NCBI RefSeq assembly: GCF_002993885.1
Contig: NZ_CM009578.1
Location: 747,251-811,250 of the forward strand
From: Sphingopyxis lindanitolerans
Lineage (GTDB): Bacteria > Pseudomonadota > Alphaproteobacteria > Sphingomonadales > Sphingomonadaceae
Length of the DNA: 64,000 nt
Reading direction: 5' to 3'
Shown here: positions 17,205-25,027 of the stretch, piece after piece
Numbering within the stretch: the first letter of the stretch is position 1
Layout: each line of letters starts with the position of its first letter
The notes under the pieces: model-generated
Databases searched by the model: none
What the model was told of the DNA's origin: nothing
What the model saw: the letters and a program-made list of their open reading frames with translations, nothing else
Made by a program: the position numbers and the translations under genes

Positions 17205-17705
17205 GTGTGCAATCCAGTTTTAGCCCTCACCATTGCGTCAACCGCTGTAACCGCAGCCGGTCAGATTCAGGGCGGCATCTATCAGAGCCAAATGTCGCGA
17301 TATAAGGCTCGCGTCGCCGAGCAGAACAAGCAGATCGCGCGAGAGGCCGCGTCCGACGCGATCGATCGAGGTCAAGATCAGCAACGCCAGCTCGGCCGCG
17401 AGGTGGCGGGGCGCGTCGGCGCGCAAGAGGCGCGGATGGCGGCTGGCAACATCGACATCACGTCTGGATCGGCGGCGCGAGTCACCCTCGATACTCAGAT
17501 GATCGGGGCTGAGGATTCGGCCGCTTCATCGGAAAATTTCCGCCGCGAAATTCGAGCGAGGCAGATGGACGTATGGAATCTCGAAGGCGAAAGACGCGCA
17601 GCCAGGGCTGAGAGCAAGCAAGCGAAGATCGCAACAGGCTTTGCTGTTGCTTCGACCTTTCTCGGGGCTGCGAAGCAATATACGGATTTCCGGCACCCGC
17701 GATGA
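17205..17705 (+). CDS. Internal virion protein, T7 gp14-like
   Basis: A 166-residue protein starting at GTG after GGAAAGGAAG. It begins MCNPVLALTIASTAVTAAGQ, a hydrophobic start like that of gp14-type internal core proteins, and continues as a charged helix (YKARVAEQNKQIAREAASDA). These proteins form part of the channel that crosses the outer membrane during ejection. In T7 the gp14 gene precedes 15 and 16; here it is last. It is the final gene before attR. Confidence 0.72.
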   Translation: MCNPVLALTIASTAVTAAGQIQGGIYQSQMSRYKARVAEQNKQIAREAASDAIDRGQDQQRQLGREVAGRVGAQEARMAAGNIDITSGSAARVTLDTQMIGAEDSAASSENFRREIRARQMDVWNLEGERRAARAESKQAKIATGFAVASTFLGAAKQYTDFRHPR

Positions 17706-17745
17706 TTTCAGAGGTTCAGGCTCCACCGAAATTCGGTTCCCGCCA

Positions 17746-17819
17746 TGTTGCATCCATGTTGCACGGACTGGCCGAAACCCGCTGAAAATCAGCGAAAACC
17801 GTTGAAACCCCGTGCAACA
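17746..17819. promoter_or_regulatory. Candidate integrase arm sites and phased GAAA repeats at attR
   Basis: TGTTGCA occurs at 17746 and 17757 (11 bp apart) and inverted at 17813. Between them, at 17771-17810, four consecutive 10-bp units each centre on GAAA (GCCGAAACCC, GCTGAAAATC, AGCGAAAACC, GTTGAAACCC). A-tracts in 10-bp phase tend to bend DNA. Together with the matching pair at attL this looks like an intasome region. No protein coding is seen in 17706-17875. Confidence 0.45.
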
Positions 17820-17875
17820 TGAAAACTCGGACCCTTGAAGGGGTGAGAATTAAAACCTAGCAATTTCAGGAGGTT

Positions 17876-17925
17876 ATGGTGCACCCGGAGCGATTCGAAC
17901 GCCCGACCCCCAGATTCGTAGTCTG
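17876..17925. repeat. attR: 50-bp core within intact tRNA-Arg
   Basis: This core is identical to 2753-2802. The first difference on the right is at 17926, inside the anticodon stem and loop region. The element therefore supplies the 3' portion of the tRNA gene and restores it, as is usual for tRNA-targeting integrases. Confidence 0.95.
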
Positions 17926-17953
17926 GTGCTCTATCCAGCTGAGCTACGGGTGC
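17877..17953 (-). tRNA. tRNA-Arg (anticodon ACG)
   Basis: A complete 77-base tRNA with CCA encoded. The acceptor stem GCACCCG pairs with CGGGTGC, the D stem is GCTC/GAGC, the anticodon stem is CCAGA/TCTGG with loop CTACGAA (ACG at positions 34-36), and the T arm contains GTTCGAATC. The 3' half is contributed by the integrated element and the 5' half by the chromosome. Confidence 0.97.
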
Positions 17954-17997
17954 GTGGAGCGGTGCCTTTACGGACAGTCGCCGGGGGGCGCAACCCC

Positions 17998-18525
17998 CTA
18001 TTTCCGATTTGTGATCCTGTGGCAGGTCGACTGGCGCCGCACCGCATCGAGCGCTCCGATTTCCGCCGGATCCTTAAGCAAAAGGCGGATCAGCGCGATG
18101 CCGCGATCATGGTTCGCATATACGGTTTCGGCGCCCGCAGGCACCGCCTGCCCTGCCCGCGCGACGATGATTCGATAGGGGCGCCCCTGCGCCTCGACAT
18201 CGTTGCGGATGAAAATCGCGTCGGTCGCCGCATCGAAGATGCTGAGCGAATTATAGCGACCCGCAACCGGCACGACGTCGATCGCGAGCGGCCCTTTCGA
18301 CAGATCATAGGGGCAGGTCGAATAGGCGAGGTCGGGGCTCGGCCGCACCACCGGCTGACGCTCGGGCGTCGCCGGGGGAGCGTAAGACATGCTGTTGATG
18401 CCGCCCTGCCCCAGCCGGTCCATCGCAACATTCATCAAGGCATAGGGAAGGCAGAAGATCGCGATGCCCGCGGCCGCGGCGGCGGCCAACAGGCCGAGAA
18501 GGACGGGGCCAAACCACGCGCGCAT
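17998..18525 (-). CDS. DUF1254 family protein
   Basis: A 175-residue exported or anchored protein with one N-terminal hydrophobic segment (PVLLGLLAAAAAAGIAIFCL). The rest resembles the short DUF1254 proteins that are always paired with a DUF1214 partner. Its ATG is 1 bp downstream of the partner's stop. The biochemical role is unknown. Its last codons (NRK) end 44 bp from the tRNA-Arg gene. Confidence 0.72.
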   Translation of the reverse strand: MRAWFGPVLLGLLAAAAAAGIAIFCLPYALMNVAMDRLGQGGINSMSYAPPATPERQPVVRPSPDLAYSTCPYDLSKGPLAIDVVPVAGRYNSLSIFDAATDAIFIRNDVEAQGRPYRIIVARAGQAVPAGAETVYANHDRGIALIRLLLKDPAEIGALDAVRRQSTCHRITNRK

Positions 18526-18526
18526 C

Positions 18527-19102
18527 TCAGCACCCTTCCTTCACGAGACGCGGCAGCACCGCGTGCGCCGGATCGGCGCGAAAGGCCGGGCCGGGATTAT
18601 ACATGCGCAGCGTGAGCTGAAAGGGCTGTCCCTTGATGCCGGGCAGCCATGCCGCGTCGCGGGGCTTGTCGGGCGACAGGATGACCCGCCATTCACCCTT
18701 GGCATCGAGCGCAACATTGGCGCCGTTGACCGACCAGATGCGCGCCGGATTATCGACCAGATAGCCCCTGGCGTCATAGACGGTGATGCTCCACCAGCGC
18801 GCGTCGAGCGGCGTTCCCGACAGGCTGTAGCGGCAATGGCCGTCGAGCGGCGCGCCGCTCGCGTCGGTCTTTGCCAGCCAATAGAGGGTTTCCCCGGCCG
18901 GCAGCGCGAGCAGCCCCGACCGCGCGACCCTGGCGCGCGTCACCGCGTCCGTCGCCCTGGTTCCATAGCCGAGCGAGGTCGTCCACGGGCCATTCCGGAT
19001 CGCACCGTCGCCGAGCCCGCCGTCCATGAACGCCCAGACAGCGCCGAGCCCGACCGCCATGCCGCCCACCAGAGTGATCGCATAGCGGTGCCAGCTCTTC
19101 AT
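18527..19102 (-). CDS. DUF1214 family protein
   Basis: A 191-residue protein with an N-terminal membrane anchor (YAITLVGGMAVGLGAVWAF). It has DUF1214 hallmarks: the segment WWSITVYDARGYLVDNPARI and the C-terminal FQLTLRMYNPGP. It is preceded by GGGGGAAGG and forms an operon with the DUF1254 gene. These paired proteins are frequent in alphaproteobacteria; no activity has been firmly assigned. Confidence 0.8.
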   Translation of the reverse strand: MKSWHRYAITLVGGMAVGLGAVWAFMDGGLGDGAIRNGPWTTSLGYGTRATDAVTRARVARSGLLALPAGETLYWLAKTDASGAPLDGHCRYSLSGTPLDARWWSITVYDARGYLVDNPARIWSVNGANVALDAKGEWRVILSPDKPRDAAWLPGIKGQPFQLTLRMYNPGPAFRADPAHAVLPRLVKEGC

Positions 19103-19295
19103 CGCGCCTTCCCCCCTCAGCCTCTTTCGTCATTCCAGCGAACCCGAGACCACCGACGTTATACCTCGGTTCGTTTCGGATTGCGGTTGGTCGTTCACGA
19201 AGTCAAGAATGCGCGGCGACCGATCCTGTCTGTTCGTAAGGCCCGATGGCCGACGTGATCGATGTAATGGATCGCCCTTGTCGCGGTGGTCGGCC

Positions 19296-19766
19296 CTATA
19301 GGAGTTCGAACACGTCGTAGCGCACCGCGCCGCCGACGCTGGCACCCAGTCCAACCGCAACGATATCGTTGAGCCAGAGATAGCGTTCATCGCCCGTCTC
19401 GAACATCGGCGTCGTGCGGAAATAGATTTCGGCCTTTTCTTCGTCAGTTTTCGGTCCGCCGGCCCGCGCATGTTTATGCGCGGTCGACAGCGGACGCATC
19501 ACGCCGCGATAGGAGACATAGATCAGTGCGCCGTCGTGGGTTTCAAAGGTGACTCGCGCGTCAAGGCGCAGCGTGTCATTGTCGTCGATCGTCGCCCAGT
19601 CGCCACCGCTCGGCATCACCCGGCCGCGCAGCCGCTCTCCCTCGAGTTCACCCCCGGTCAGCGCCGCGATCATGCGACGGCCGAAATGTGCCTTGCCAAT
19701 CTGCTGTTGCGGTTCGGTAAAGGCCGCGCGGTACGAACAGAGATAGCGGAAATCTGGCTTGAGCAT
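19296..19766 (-). CDS. DUF3237 family protein
   Basis: A 156-residue small beta-barrel-type protein. Typical DUF3237 features are GRRMIAALTGGELEGERLRG, VMPSGGDWATI, and IYFRTTPMFETGDERYLWLN near the end. The start at 19766 follows GAAGGAAG; an upstream in-frame ATG lacks such a site. Members often accompany aromatic or terpenoid catabolism genes, but the function is unproven. It lies 66 bp downstream of a TonB receptor gene on the same strand and may be co-transcribed. Confidence 0.78.
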   Translation of the reverse strand: MLKPDFRYLCSYRAAFTEPQQQIGKAHFGRRMIAALTGGELEGERLRGRVMPSGGDWATIDDNDTLRLDARVTFETHDGALIYVSYRGVMRPLSTAHKHARAGGPKTDEEKAEIYFRTTPMFETGDERYLWLNDIVAVGLGASVGGAVRYDVFELL

Positions 19767-19832
19767 CGGTCTTCCTTCGTCGGTCAAAAGCGGGAAGCGC
19801 GGCGGGGAAGGGACACCCCGCCGCGCCGCTGG

Positions 19833-22019
19833 TCAGATCTTGAACGCCAATGTCACGCCATAGGTGCGCGGCGGTGCATAGGGGGTCAGGATCTGCCGGA
19901 ACGGGCCAAAATAGGTAACATAGGTCGGCACGAGCTCGTCGGTCAGATTCTTGCCCCATACCGACAATTCCCATTGCTCATCGGGACCGGCGATCGACAA
20001 CCGCGCGTCGAGATTATCGTGACTCGGCCACAATTGCTGCGGGATGTTGGATGCCTCGAAATAGGCGTCATCGACCCAGCTGTAATCGACGCGAAACTTC
20101 GCGGTCAGGTCGCCGATCGGCGCTTCATATTGTCCGCCGACGTTGAACTTGTTCTTCGGCGAGCGCGGCAGACGGTTGCCCGTATAAGCCTGCCCCGGGA
20201 TCGAATATTCGGTAAATTTGGCGTCGAGATAGGCATAGCTGCCGTCGATCTGCAGCCCTTGGGCCGGACGGACGGCAAACTCGACCTCGGCGCCGCGGAT
20301 GCGGGCCTTGGCCGCATTGCTGACGACGACGCAGCACAGCGGAACAAGCTGCGAGATCTGAAGGTCCGAATAGTCGGTCTGGAACGCCGCGACGTTCAGC
20401 CGCAATTTGCGGTCGAACCAGTCGGTCTTGGCGCCGATCTCATAACCCCAGGCGAATTCGGGATCATAGGGGGTCGATGCGCCCGCCGCGGTTCCCGACA
20501 ATCCCTGGAAGCCGCCGCTCTTGTAACCGCGCGCGACCGACGCATAGAGGAGAATGTCGTCGCTTGCCTTCCAGTTCAGTGCAAAGCGGGGTGTGAAGGC
20601 CTTCCAGCTCTTGGCGCCCGTCACATCATAGCCGACGACCGATCCCAACGGCGGCGGGAGGCCCGGACCATCGTCGATCTTGAAGCCCGCGAAGCGGCCG
20701 CTCTTGCGTTCCCACGTCATGCGCGCGCCGACGGTCGCGGTCAGCGACGGTATGATTTCATAATCGACCTGCCCGAATAGGGCAAAGCTGCGCGCGTTGA
20801 CCGATTGCGGATAGAGACCGACGCCCGAGATTGCGGGGGTCGGGAATTGCTGGATCTGCCCCTGTATGCGATCGATATTCTCTTTGAGATAATATACGCC
20901 GGTCTGGCCGCTGAGGCGGCCATCGAACGCTTCGAACGCCAGCCGCAGCTCCTGGCTGAACTGGCTGCTGTTCTCCTCGCCGAAGTCGGTCGATTCGATC
21001 TGCGTCGGCGGATTGACCGGGTTGCTGAAGAAGGCCGTCTCGAACTCGAAATCGACCTCGCGCAGCGCGGTCAGCGACGTGAGCGTGCCGAACGGCAGGT
21101 CGAGGTTGATTTCGGCCGAATAGCCCTTGATCGTCCGCTTGATCAGCCCGTCGGTATAGGCGTTGACGACGCGCGGATCGGGATTGATCCCCACGCAATG
21201 GACGCCGCCCTGGAAGCTGGCGTCGCAATTATTGTGGCGCGGATTGCCCTTCTGGTCCTGATGCGAAATGTCGGCGCGCAGAATGATGTCGAGCGTATCG
21301 GTGGGCACGAAGCGCAGCGCGACGCGCCCCGTGGTCAGATTCTGGTCGTTGACGTCATGCCCGGTCGTTTCGTTAAATTCATAGCCGTTGCGCTGCTTGT
21401 GCGAGAGGCCCGCCGACAGGAAAAGCTTGTCGGTCAGCGCCATATTGCCGCGCGCGACGACGCCGACCTTGTCATAATTGCCGTAGGTGCCCTCGAAGAA
21501 AAAGCTGTTGTCGGCCGACGGTTTGCGGCTGACGAACTGGACGAGCCCGCCGATCGCATTTTTGCCGAACAAAGTTCCCTGCGGCCCACGCAGCACTTCG
21601 ATGCGTTCGAGGTCGAGCGCGTCGAGATCGGGGGTGCCGCCGCGCCCTGCATAGACGCCGTCGACGAAGACGACGACCGACGGATCACCGCCGGCATTCT
21701 GGCTGATTCCCGGCGGACTGCCGATGCCGCGCATCGCGAAATTGGTGTTGGTCGGATCGACCGCGCTGACGCTGAGTCCCGGGGTACGGGTCGCGATGTC
21801 GGCCATCGTTTCGATAGTACCGGTGCGCAGCTGGTCGGAACCGAACGCGGTTACCGAAACGGGGACATCCTGCAGCTTTTGTTCCTGGCGTTGCGCGGTG
21901 ACGATGATGTCGCCGCTCGCGTCATCCGCCGCTTCCTGCGCGCCGGCGGCGCCCGGCGTCGCGAACACCGCGACCCCCGCCAGCAACCACGCGGACGGAT
22001 TCTTCCTCTGTTCGGGCAT
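19833..22019 (-). CDS. TonB-dependent outer membrane receptor
   Basis: A 728-residue receptor for energy-dependent uptake across the outer membrane. It has a signal peptide (residues 1-27, ending AGA), a TonB-box-like GDIIVTAQR, a plug domain with DVPVSVTAF and VEVLRGPQGTLFGKN, and a 22-strand barrel ending in the aromatic-rich GVTLAFKI. This is the sphingomonad clade used for aromatic, steroid and other organic substrates rather than siderophores only. GGGAGAG precedes the ATG. It is divergent from the MFS gene across a 32-bp palindrome. Confidence 0.95.
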   Translation of the reverse strand: MPEQRKNPSAWLLAGVAVFATPGAAGAQEAADDASGDIIVTAQRQEQKLQDVPVSVTAFGSDQLRTGTIETMADIATRTPGLSVSAVDPTNTNFAMRGIGSPPGISQNAGGDPSVVVFVDGVYAGRGGTPDLDALDLERIEVLRGPQGTLFGKNAIGGLVQFVSRKPSADNSFFFEGTYGNYDKVGVVARGNMALTDKLFLSAGLSHKQRNGYEFNETTGHDVNDQNLTTGRVALRFVPTDTLDIILRADISHQDQKGNPRHNNCDASFQGGVHCVGINPDPRVVNAYTDGLIKRTIKGYSAEINLDLPFGTLTSLTALREVDFEFETAFFSNPVNPPTQIESTDFGEENSSQFSQELRLAFEAFDGRLSGQTGVYYLKENIDRIQGQIQQFPTPAISGVGLYPQSVNARSFALFGQVDYEIIPSLTATVGARMTWERKSGRFAGFKIDDGPGLPPPLGSVVGYDVTGAKSWKAFTPRFALNWKASDDILLYASVARGYKSGGFQGLSGTAAGASTPYDPEFAWGYEIGAKTDWFDRKLRLNVAAFQTDYSDLQISQLVPLCCVVVSNAAKARIRGAEVEFAVRPAQGLQIDGSYAYLDAKFTEYSIPGQAYTGNRLPRSPKNKFNVGGQYEAPIGDLTAKFRVDYSWVDDAYFEASNIPQQLWPSHDNLDARLSIAGPDEQWELSVWGKNLTDELVPTYVTYFGPFRQILTPYAPPRTYGVTLAFKI

Positions 22020-22078
22020 TGATTCTCTCCCATATATTTGTCGTCGTTGCGTGCGTCCGATCCTGCTTGACTGCTGGC

Positions 22079-22110
22079 GCCTATATACTTAGTAAGCTAA
22101 GTATATAGGC
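22079..22110. promoter_or_regulatory. Perfect 14-bp-arm palindrome in divergent promoter
   Basis: GCCTATATACTTAG and its exact complement flank a 4-bp spacer (TAAG). The dyad lies between the divergent TonB receptor and MFS transporter genes and includes TATACT on each strand, which could serve as -10 elements, with TTGACT at 22067. Binding by a dimeric repressor would shut both promoters. The core CTTAG-N4-CTAAG recurs upstream of the sulfatase gene at 29057-29070. Confidence 0.7.
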
Positions 22111-22175
22111 TGCTATATCGCAGCATTGCCCGCCTTGCAAGAGGGTGGTGGCTTGAGCGACGAATGGGAGAGCAT

Positions 22176-23573
22176 ATGGCAGCGCAAGGGGCGGGGATCG
22201 GGACTGTCGAACAGCTCGAACACCCGCCCGCGGTAACCCCGCCATGGCCGTGTCCGGCGAAGAGCTGGTATGTCGTCGGCGTCCTCTTGCTCGCTTACAC
22301 GCTGTCCTTCATCGATCGGATGGTCCTCAGCCTGCTGGTCGCCCCGATCCGCGCCGCGCTCGATATTTCGGACACGCAGGTCAGCCTGCTGATCGGACTC
22401 GCCTTCGCGCTCTTCTATACATTGCTCGGCCTGCCGCTCGCGTGGATCGCCGACCGTTACAACCGGCGCAACCTGATCCTCGTCGGGATCGCAGTGTGGA
22501 GCTTCATGACCGCGGGCTGCGGCTTTGCGGGAAGCTATGCGACCTTGTTCGCCGCGCGTATGGGGGTCGGCGTCGGCGAAGCGACGCTGTCGCCCGCCGC
22601 CTATTCGATGCTCAGCGACTATTTTCCACGCGACAAGCTGGCACGGGCGATGGCGGTCTATTCGATCGGCGTGCCGCTGGGGGCGGGCATTGCGCTGATC
22701 CTCGGCTCTTTCGTCGTCCAGGCGGTACTCGCGGCGCCGATGGTCGATATGCCCTTCTTTGGCGCGATGGATGCGTGGCGGCTGATCTTCGTATGGGTCG
22801 CCGCGCCCGGACTGCTCATCGCGCTGTTGATGTTCACCGTGCGCGAGCCGCTGCGGCGCGGTCGCCAGGCCGCGGGGCCCGCCCCGATCGCATCGGCCGC
22901 GTCGACGCCCGGACTGATCGCGCATCTTCGCACCCAGCGCTCGGCGCTCGGCGCGCTGTTCGGCGGCATGTCGCTGATCGGGCTCGTCATGTACGGCGCG
23001 ATTGCGTGGATCCCGACCTTCTTCGCACGCACCTATGGCATGGACGTCGCCGATGCCGGGCTGTGGTTCGGGGTCATCATGGCCGTTGGCGGCACAATCG
23101 GACTGCTCGTCGGCGGCTCGCTCGCCGACCATCTTTATGCCAAGGGCGTCGCCGATGCGCATTTGCGCGTCATGCGGCTGTCGATCCTGCTCGGCGGCCC
23201 ACCCCTGCTCGCGACCGTGCTGATGCCCGATCCGACCCTCGCCTTCGTCATGCTCGCGCTCGCCTACCCATGTATGACATTGCACGGCGTCGGCGGTGTC
23301 GCACTGCAATTGATCACACCGAACGAATATCGCGCGCGGATGACGGCGCTCTATTTCTTCGTCGTCAATCTGGTCGGTCTCGGTTTCGGACCGATGCTGA
23401 TCGCGCTGCTCACGGACAATCTGTTCCAAGACGATGCGGCGCTGCGCTATTCGATTGCGACCGTCACCGCCATCGCGCTGCCGATCGCGGCAATCATCCT
23501 GACACTGGGCTTCAAGGGGTTCGCGCGCGAGCTCGCGCGGATGTCGGCCGAGGCGGGGGCCGCCCCGGCCTGA
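22176..23573 (+). CDS. MFS transporter, spinster-like
   Basis: A 465-residue inner membrane transporter with about 12 hydrophobic helices. Visible markers are the first helix with LAYTLSFIDRMVLSLLVAPI, the loop-2/3 motif LAWIADRYNRRNLILVGIAV and GARMGVGVGEATLSP-type residues (AARMGVGVGEA) near residue 125, which are typical of the spinster-like group of sphingomonads. The start at 22176 is preferred to the ATG at 22164 because GGGAG lies between them. It probably moves the same organic compound that the divergent TonB receptor brings into the periplasm (inference). Confidence 0.92.
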   Translation: MAAQGAGIGTVEQLEHPPAVTPPWPCPAKSWYVVGVLLLAYTLSFIDRMVLSLLVAPIRAALDISDTQVSLLIGLAFALFYTLLGLPLAWIADRYNRRNLILVGIAVWSFMTAGCGFAGSYATLFAARMGVGVGEATLSPAAYSMLSDYFPRDKLARAMAVYSIGVPLGAGIALILGSFVVQAVLAAPMVDMPFFGAMDAWRLIFVWVAAPGLLIALLMFTVREPLRRGRQAAGPAPIASAASTPGLIAHLRTQRSALGALFGGMSLIGLVMYGAIAWIPTFFARTYGMDVADAGLWFGVIMAVGGTIGLLVGGSLADHLYAKGVADAHLRVMRLSILLGGPPLLATVLMPDPTLAFVMLALAYPCMTLHGVGGVALQLITPNEYRARMTALYFFVVNLVGLGFGPMLIALLTDNLFQDDAALRYSIATVTAIALPIAAIILTLGFKGFARELARMSAEAGAAPA

Positions 23574-23580
23574 CGCGCGA

Positions 23581-23874
23581 TCAGTTCAGCGCATCCAGAA
23601 ACTCAACCTCGGGCGCCGCACCGAGATGCGCCGACAGCGCGGTACGGATTTCCTCGAAATGCGGTGCGTTCGGGTGCGCGTCGAGCGCCGCCTGCGATGC
23701 GTAGATTTCCATGAGCGTGTAGACGCCCGTGTCGCTGCGCGACCGCGCAACGCGATAGAGCAGGCAGCCCGGCTCGCCCGCGAGCACCTTTGCGGCGCCA
23801 TCGGTTAGCGCCGCGCCCAATTCGTCCTCATGGCCCGGCTTGGCAGTCAGCTTTGCAATCACCGCGATCATCAT
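23581..23874 (-). CDS. Antibiotic biosynthesis monooxygenase (ABM) domain protein
   Basis: A 97-residue single-domain protein of the dimeric alpha/beta-barrel ABM fold. It starts MIAVIAKLTAKPGHEDELGA and has EPGCLLYRVARS and YTLMEIYASQAALDAH in the usual order. Such proteins act as small cofactor-free monooxygenases or as accessory proteins in aromatic pathways. The start follows AAAGGAG, with two adjacent ATG codons. It is the last gene of the sulfatase operon and converges with the MFS gene. Confidence 0.85.
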   Translation of the reverse strand: MMIAVIAKLTAKPGHEDELGAALTDGAAKVLAGEPGCLLYRVARSRSDTGVYTLMEIYASQAALDAHPNAPHFEEIRTALSAHLGAAPEVEFLDALN

Positions 23875-23902
23875 CTCTCTCCTTTGACGGTTTCGGGTCG
23901 CT

Positions 23903-24379
23903 TCACCGAATATCGACATCTTCGCGCGCCAGATTCGCGATCACGCGCAGCAACAGGCTGCGCAGAATCTCGGTCTCTTGGTCGGAAAAGCCGCCGGTCG
24001 CCAGCGACTGCACCTCCGCCGTCACCGAAAGCAGCAGTGTTTGCAGTTGCCGGGCGCGGGGCGTCAGGAACACCAATATCTCGCGCCGGTCGTGCTGGTT
24101 GACGCGCCGCCGCACCAGCGATGCCTCCTCGAGTCCGCGCAGAGCGATCGTGGTCGTCGCGTCGCGCAGCGCGAGCTGTCGGCTCAATTCACGCTGGCTG
24201 ATGCCGTCTCCGCGCCAGAGCTGGCGCAGAAAGATCCATTGTCCCGCCGAAATCCCGTGGTCGATGGTGCGCGTTTCGCGGAGGCGCGAAAAGGATCGGA
24301 AGATCAGGCGGGCGAGATAACCGAGGCTGTCCTCGAACGCCCAATAATCGCTCCACGATCGCGGTCCGGCGTTCGTCAA
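23903..24379 (-). CDS. MarR family transcriptional regulator
   Basis: A 158-residue MarR-type winged-helix regulator: GISAGQWIFLRQLWRGDGIS, the recognition region QRELSRQLALRDATTTIALR, and the wing VRRRVNQHDRREILVFLT. The start is a TTG with GGGAG seven bases upstream. It lies inside the sulfatase-receptor-reductase operon and is the best candidate to bind the CTTAG-N4-CTAAG dyads of this cluster; the ligand would then be a pathway phenolic or related acid (inference). Confidence 0.88.
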   Translation of the reverse strand: MTNAGPRSWSDYWAFEDSLGYLARLIFRSFSRLRETRTIDHGISAGQWIFLRQLWRGDGISQRELSRQLALRDATTTIALRGLEEASLVRRRVNQHDRREILVFLTPRARQLQTLLLSVTAEVQSLATGGFSDQETEILRSLLLRVIANLAREDVDIR

Positions 24380-24429
24380 TTCTCGCTCCCTGTTGCCCTT
24401 GATATGATCAAGCAGTTGTGGTCGTCGAG

Positions 24430-25002
24430 CTAGCGCCGCCCGAGGCCGGCCACCGACCGTACGAGGTCGGCCAGCAGCCCGGTCAGGAACGGATCGGTCA
24501 GCCGGCCAGCTTCGTCGAAGGCACGGTGCGCGTGCGGGACGCTGAGCTGTTCGGGGACGACCAGCGCCTGCACCGTCGTCAATATATGCCGGAGCTGCGA
24601 CAGGCCGCGCATCCCGCCGAAGGGACTCGACGACGCCGAAACCAGACCAAAGGCCTTGCGCCGAAAGGCAATATAGGCCTGCGGCGCCTCCCCCGCGTTC
24701 GGACAGGACATCCAGTCAAGTGCGTTCTTCAACATCGCGGTCACCGAGCCATTATGCTCAGGGCTGGCGATGATCACCGCGTCGTGCCGCCCGAACACCG
24801 CCTTGAGCGCCAGCGCCTCGGGGACCTCGTCGATCGACAGGGCATCGGCGCCAAACAGCGGCAGACGATAGTCGGAGAGCGTCAGTCGCGTCGCGCCGAG
24901 CCCCAGACTGCGCGCCGCTTCCGACACGCAGCCGATCAGCTTTTCATTGAGTGAGCCACTGCGGATTCCTCCGGCCAGCAGCAACAGGTCTGGCTGCGCC
25001 AT
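24430..25002 (-). CDS. NAD(P)H-dependent FMN reductase
   Basis: A 190-residue flavodoxin-fold reductase. It has the flavin phosphate loop GGIRSGSLNEKL, followed by SPEHNGSVTAMLKNALDWMS, which is typical of the NADPH-dependent FMN reductase family. It could supply reduced FMN to the acyl-CoA-dehydrogenase-fold monooxygenase encoded upstream at 29125-30399. The ATG at 25002 has AGGGAG at good spacing; an ATG 15 bases upstream is a weaker alternative. Confidence 0.88.
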   Translation of the reverse strand: MAQPDLLLLAGGIRSGSLNEKLIGCVSEAARSLGLGATRLTLSDYRLPLFGADALSIDEVPEALALKAVFGRHDAVIIASPEHNGSVTAMLKNALDWMSCPNAGEAPQAYIAFRRKAFGLVSASSSPFGGMRGLSQLRHILTTVQALVVPEQLSVPHAHRAFDEAGRLTDPFLTGLLADLVRSVAGLGRR

Positions 25003-25027
25003 CGCGTGCTCCCTCATCCGGCCGTCA

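Larger units (their letters stand above)
2753..17925. mobile_element. tRNA-Arg-integrated phage-like element, 15.17 kb
   Basis: The element lies between two identical 50-bp repeats, one being the 3' part of an intact tRNA-Arg gene. The left end encodes a tyrosine integrase. After a divergent regulator come mostly rightward, tightly overlapping genes for an Xis/AlpA-like protein, a replication protein, HNH, a DnaA-like domain protein, a small terminase and large internal virion proteins. No large terminase, portal, major capsid, tail, holin or endolysin gene can be recognised. The length fits phage-inducible chromosomal islands and other satellites as well as a deleted prophage. Confidence 0.9.

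Noticed and set aside
19470..20780. Long plus-strand open frame of 436 codons, and similar long frames opposite other GC-rich genes
   Set aside because: It lies antisense to the TonB receptor and DUF3237 genes, which have clear domains; long opposite frames are expected in high-GC DNA and these have Arg/Gly/Asp-rich translations without motifs.
22113..23429. 438-codon minus-strand frame rich in Asp, Glu, His and Arg
   Set aside because: It is the mirror of the MFS transporter gene, whose membrane helices and motifs are clear.
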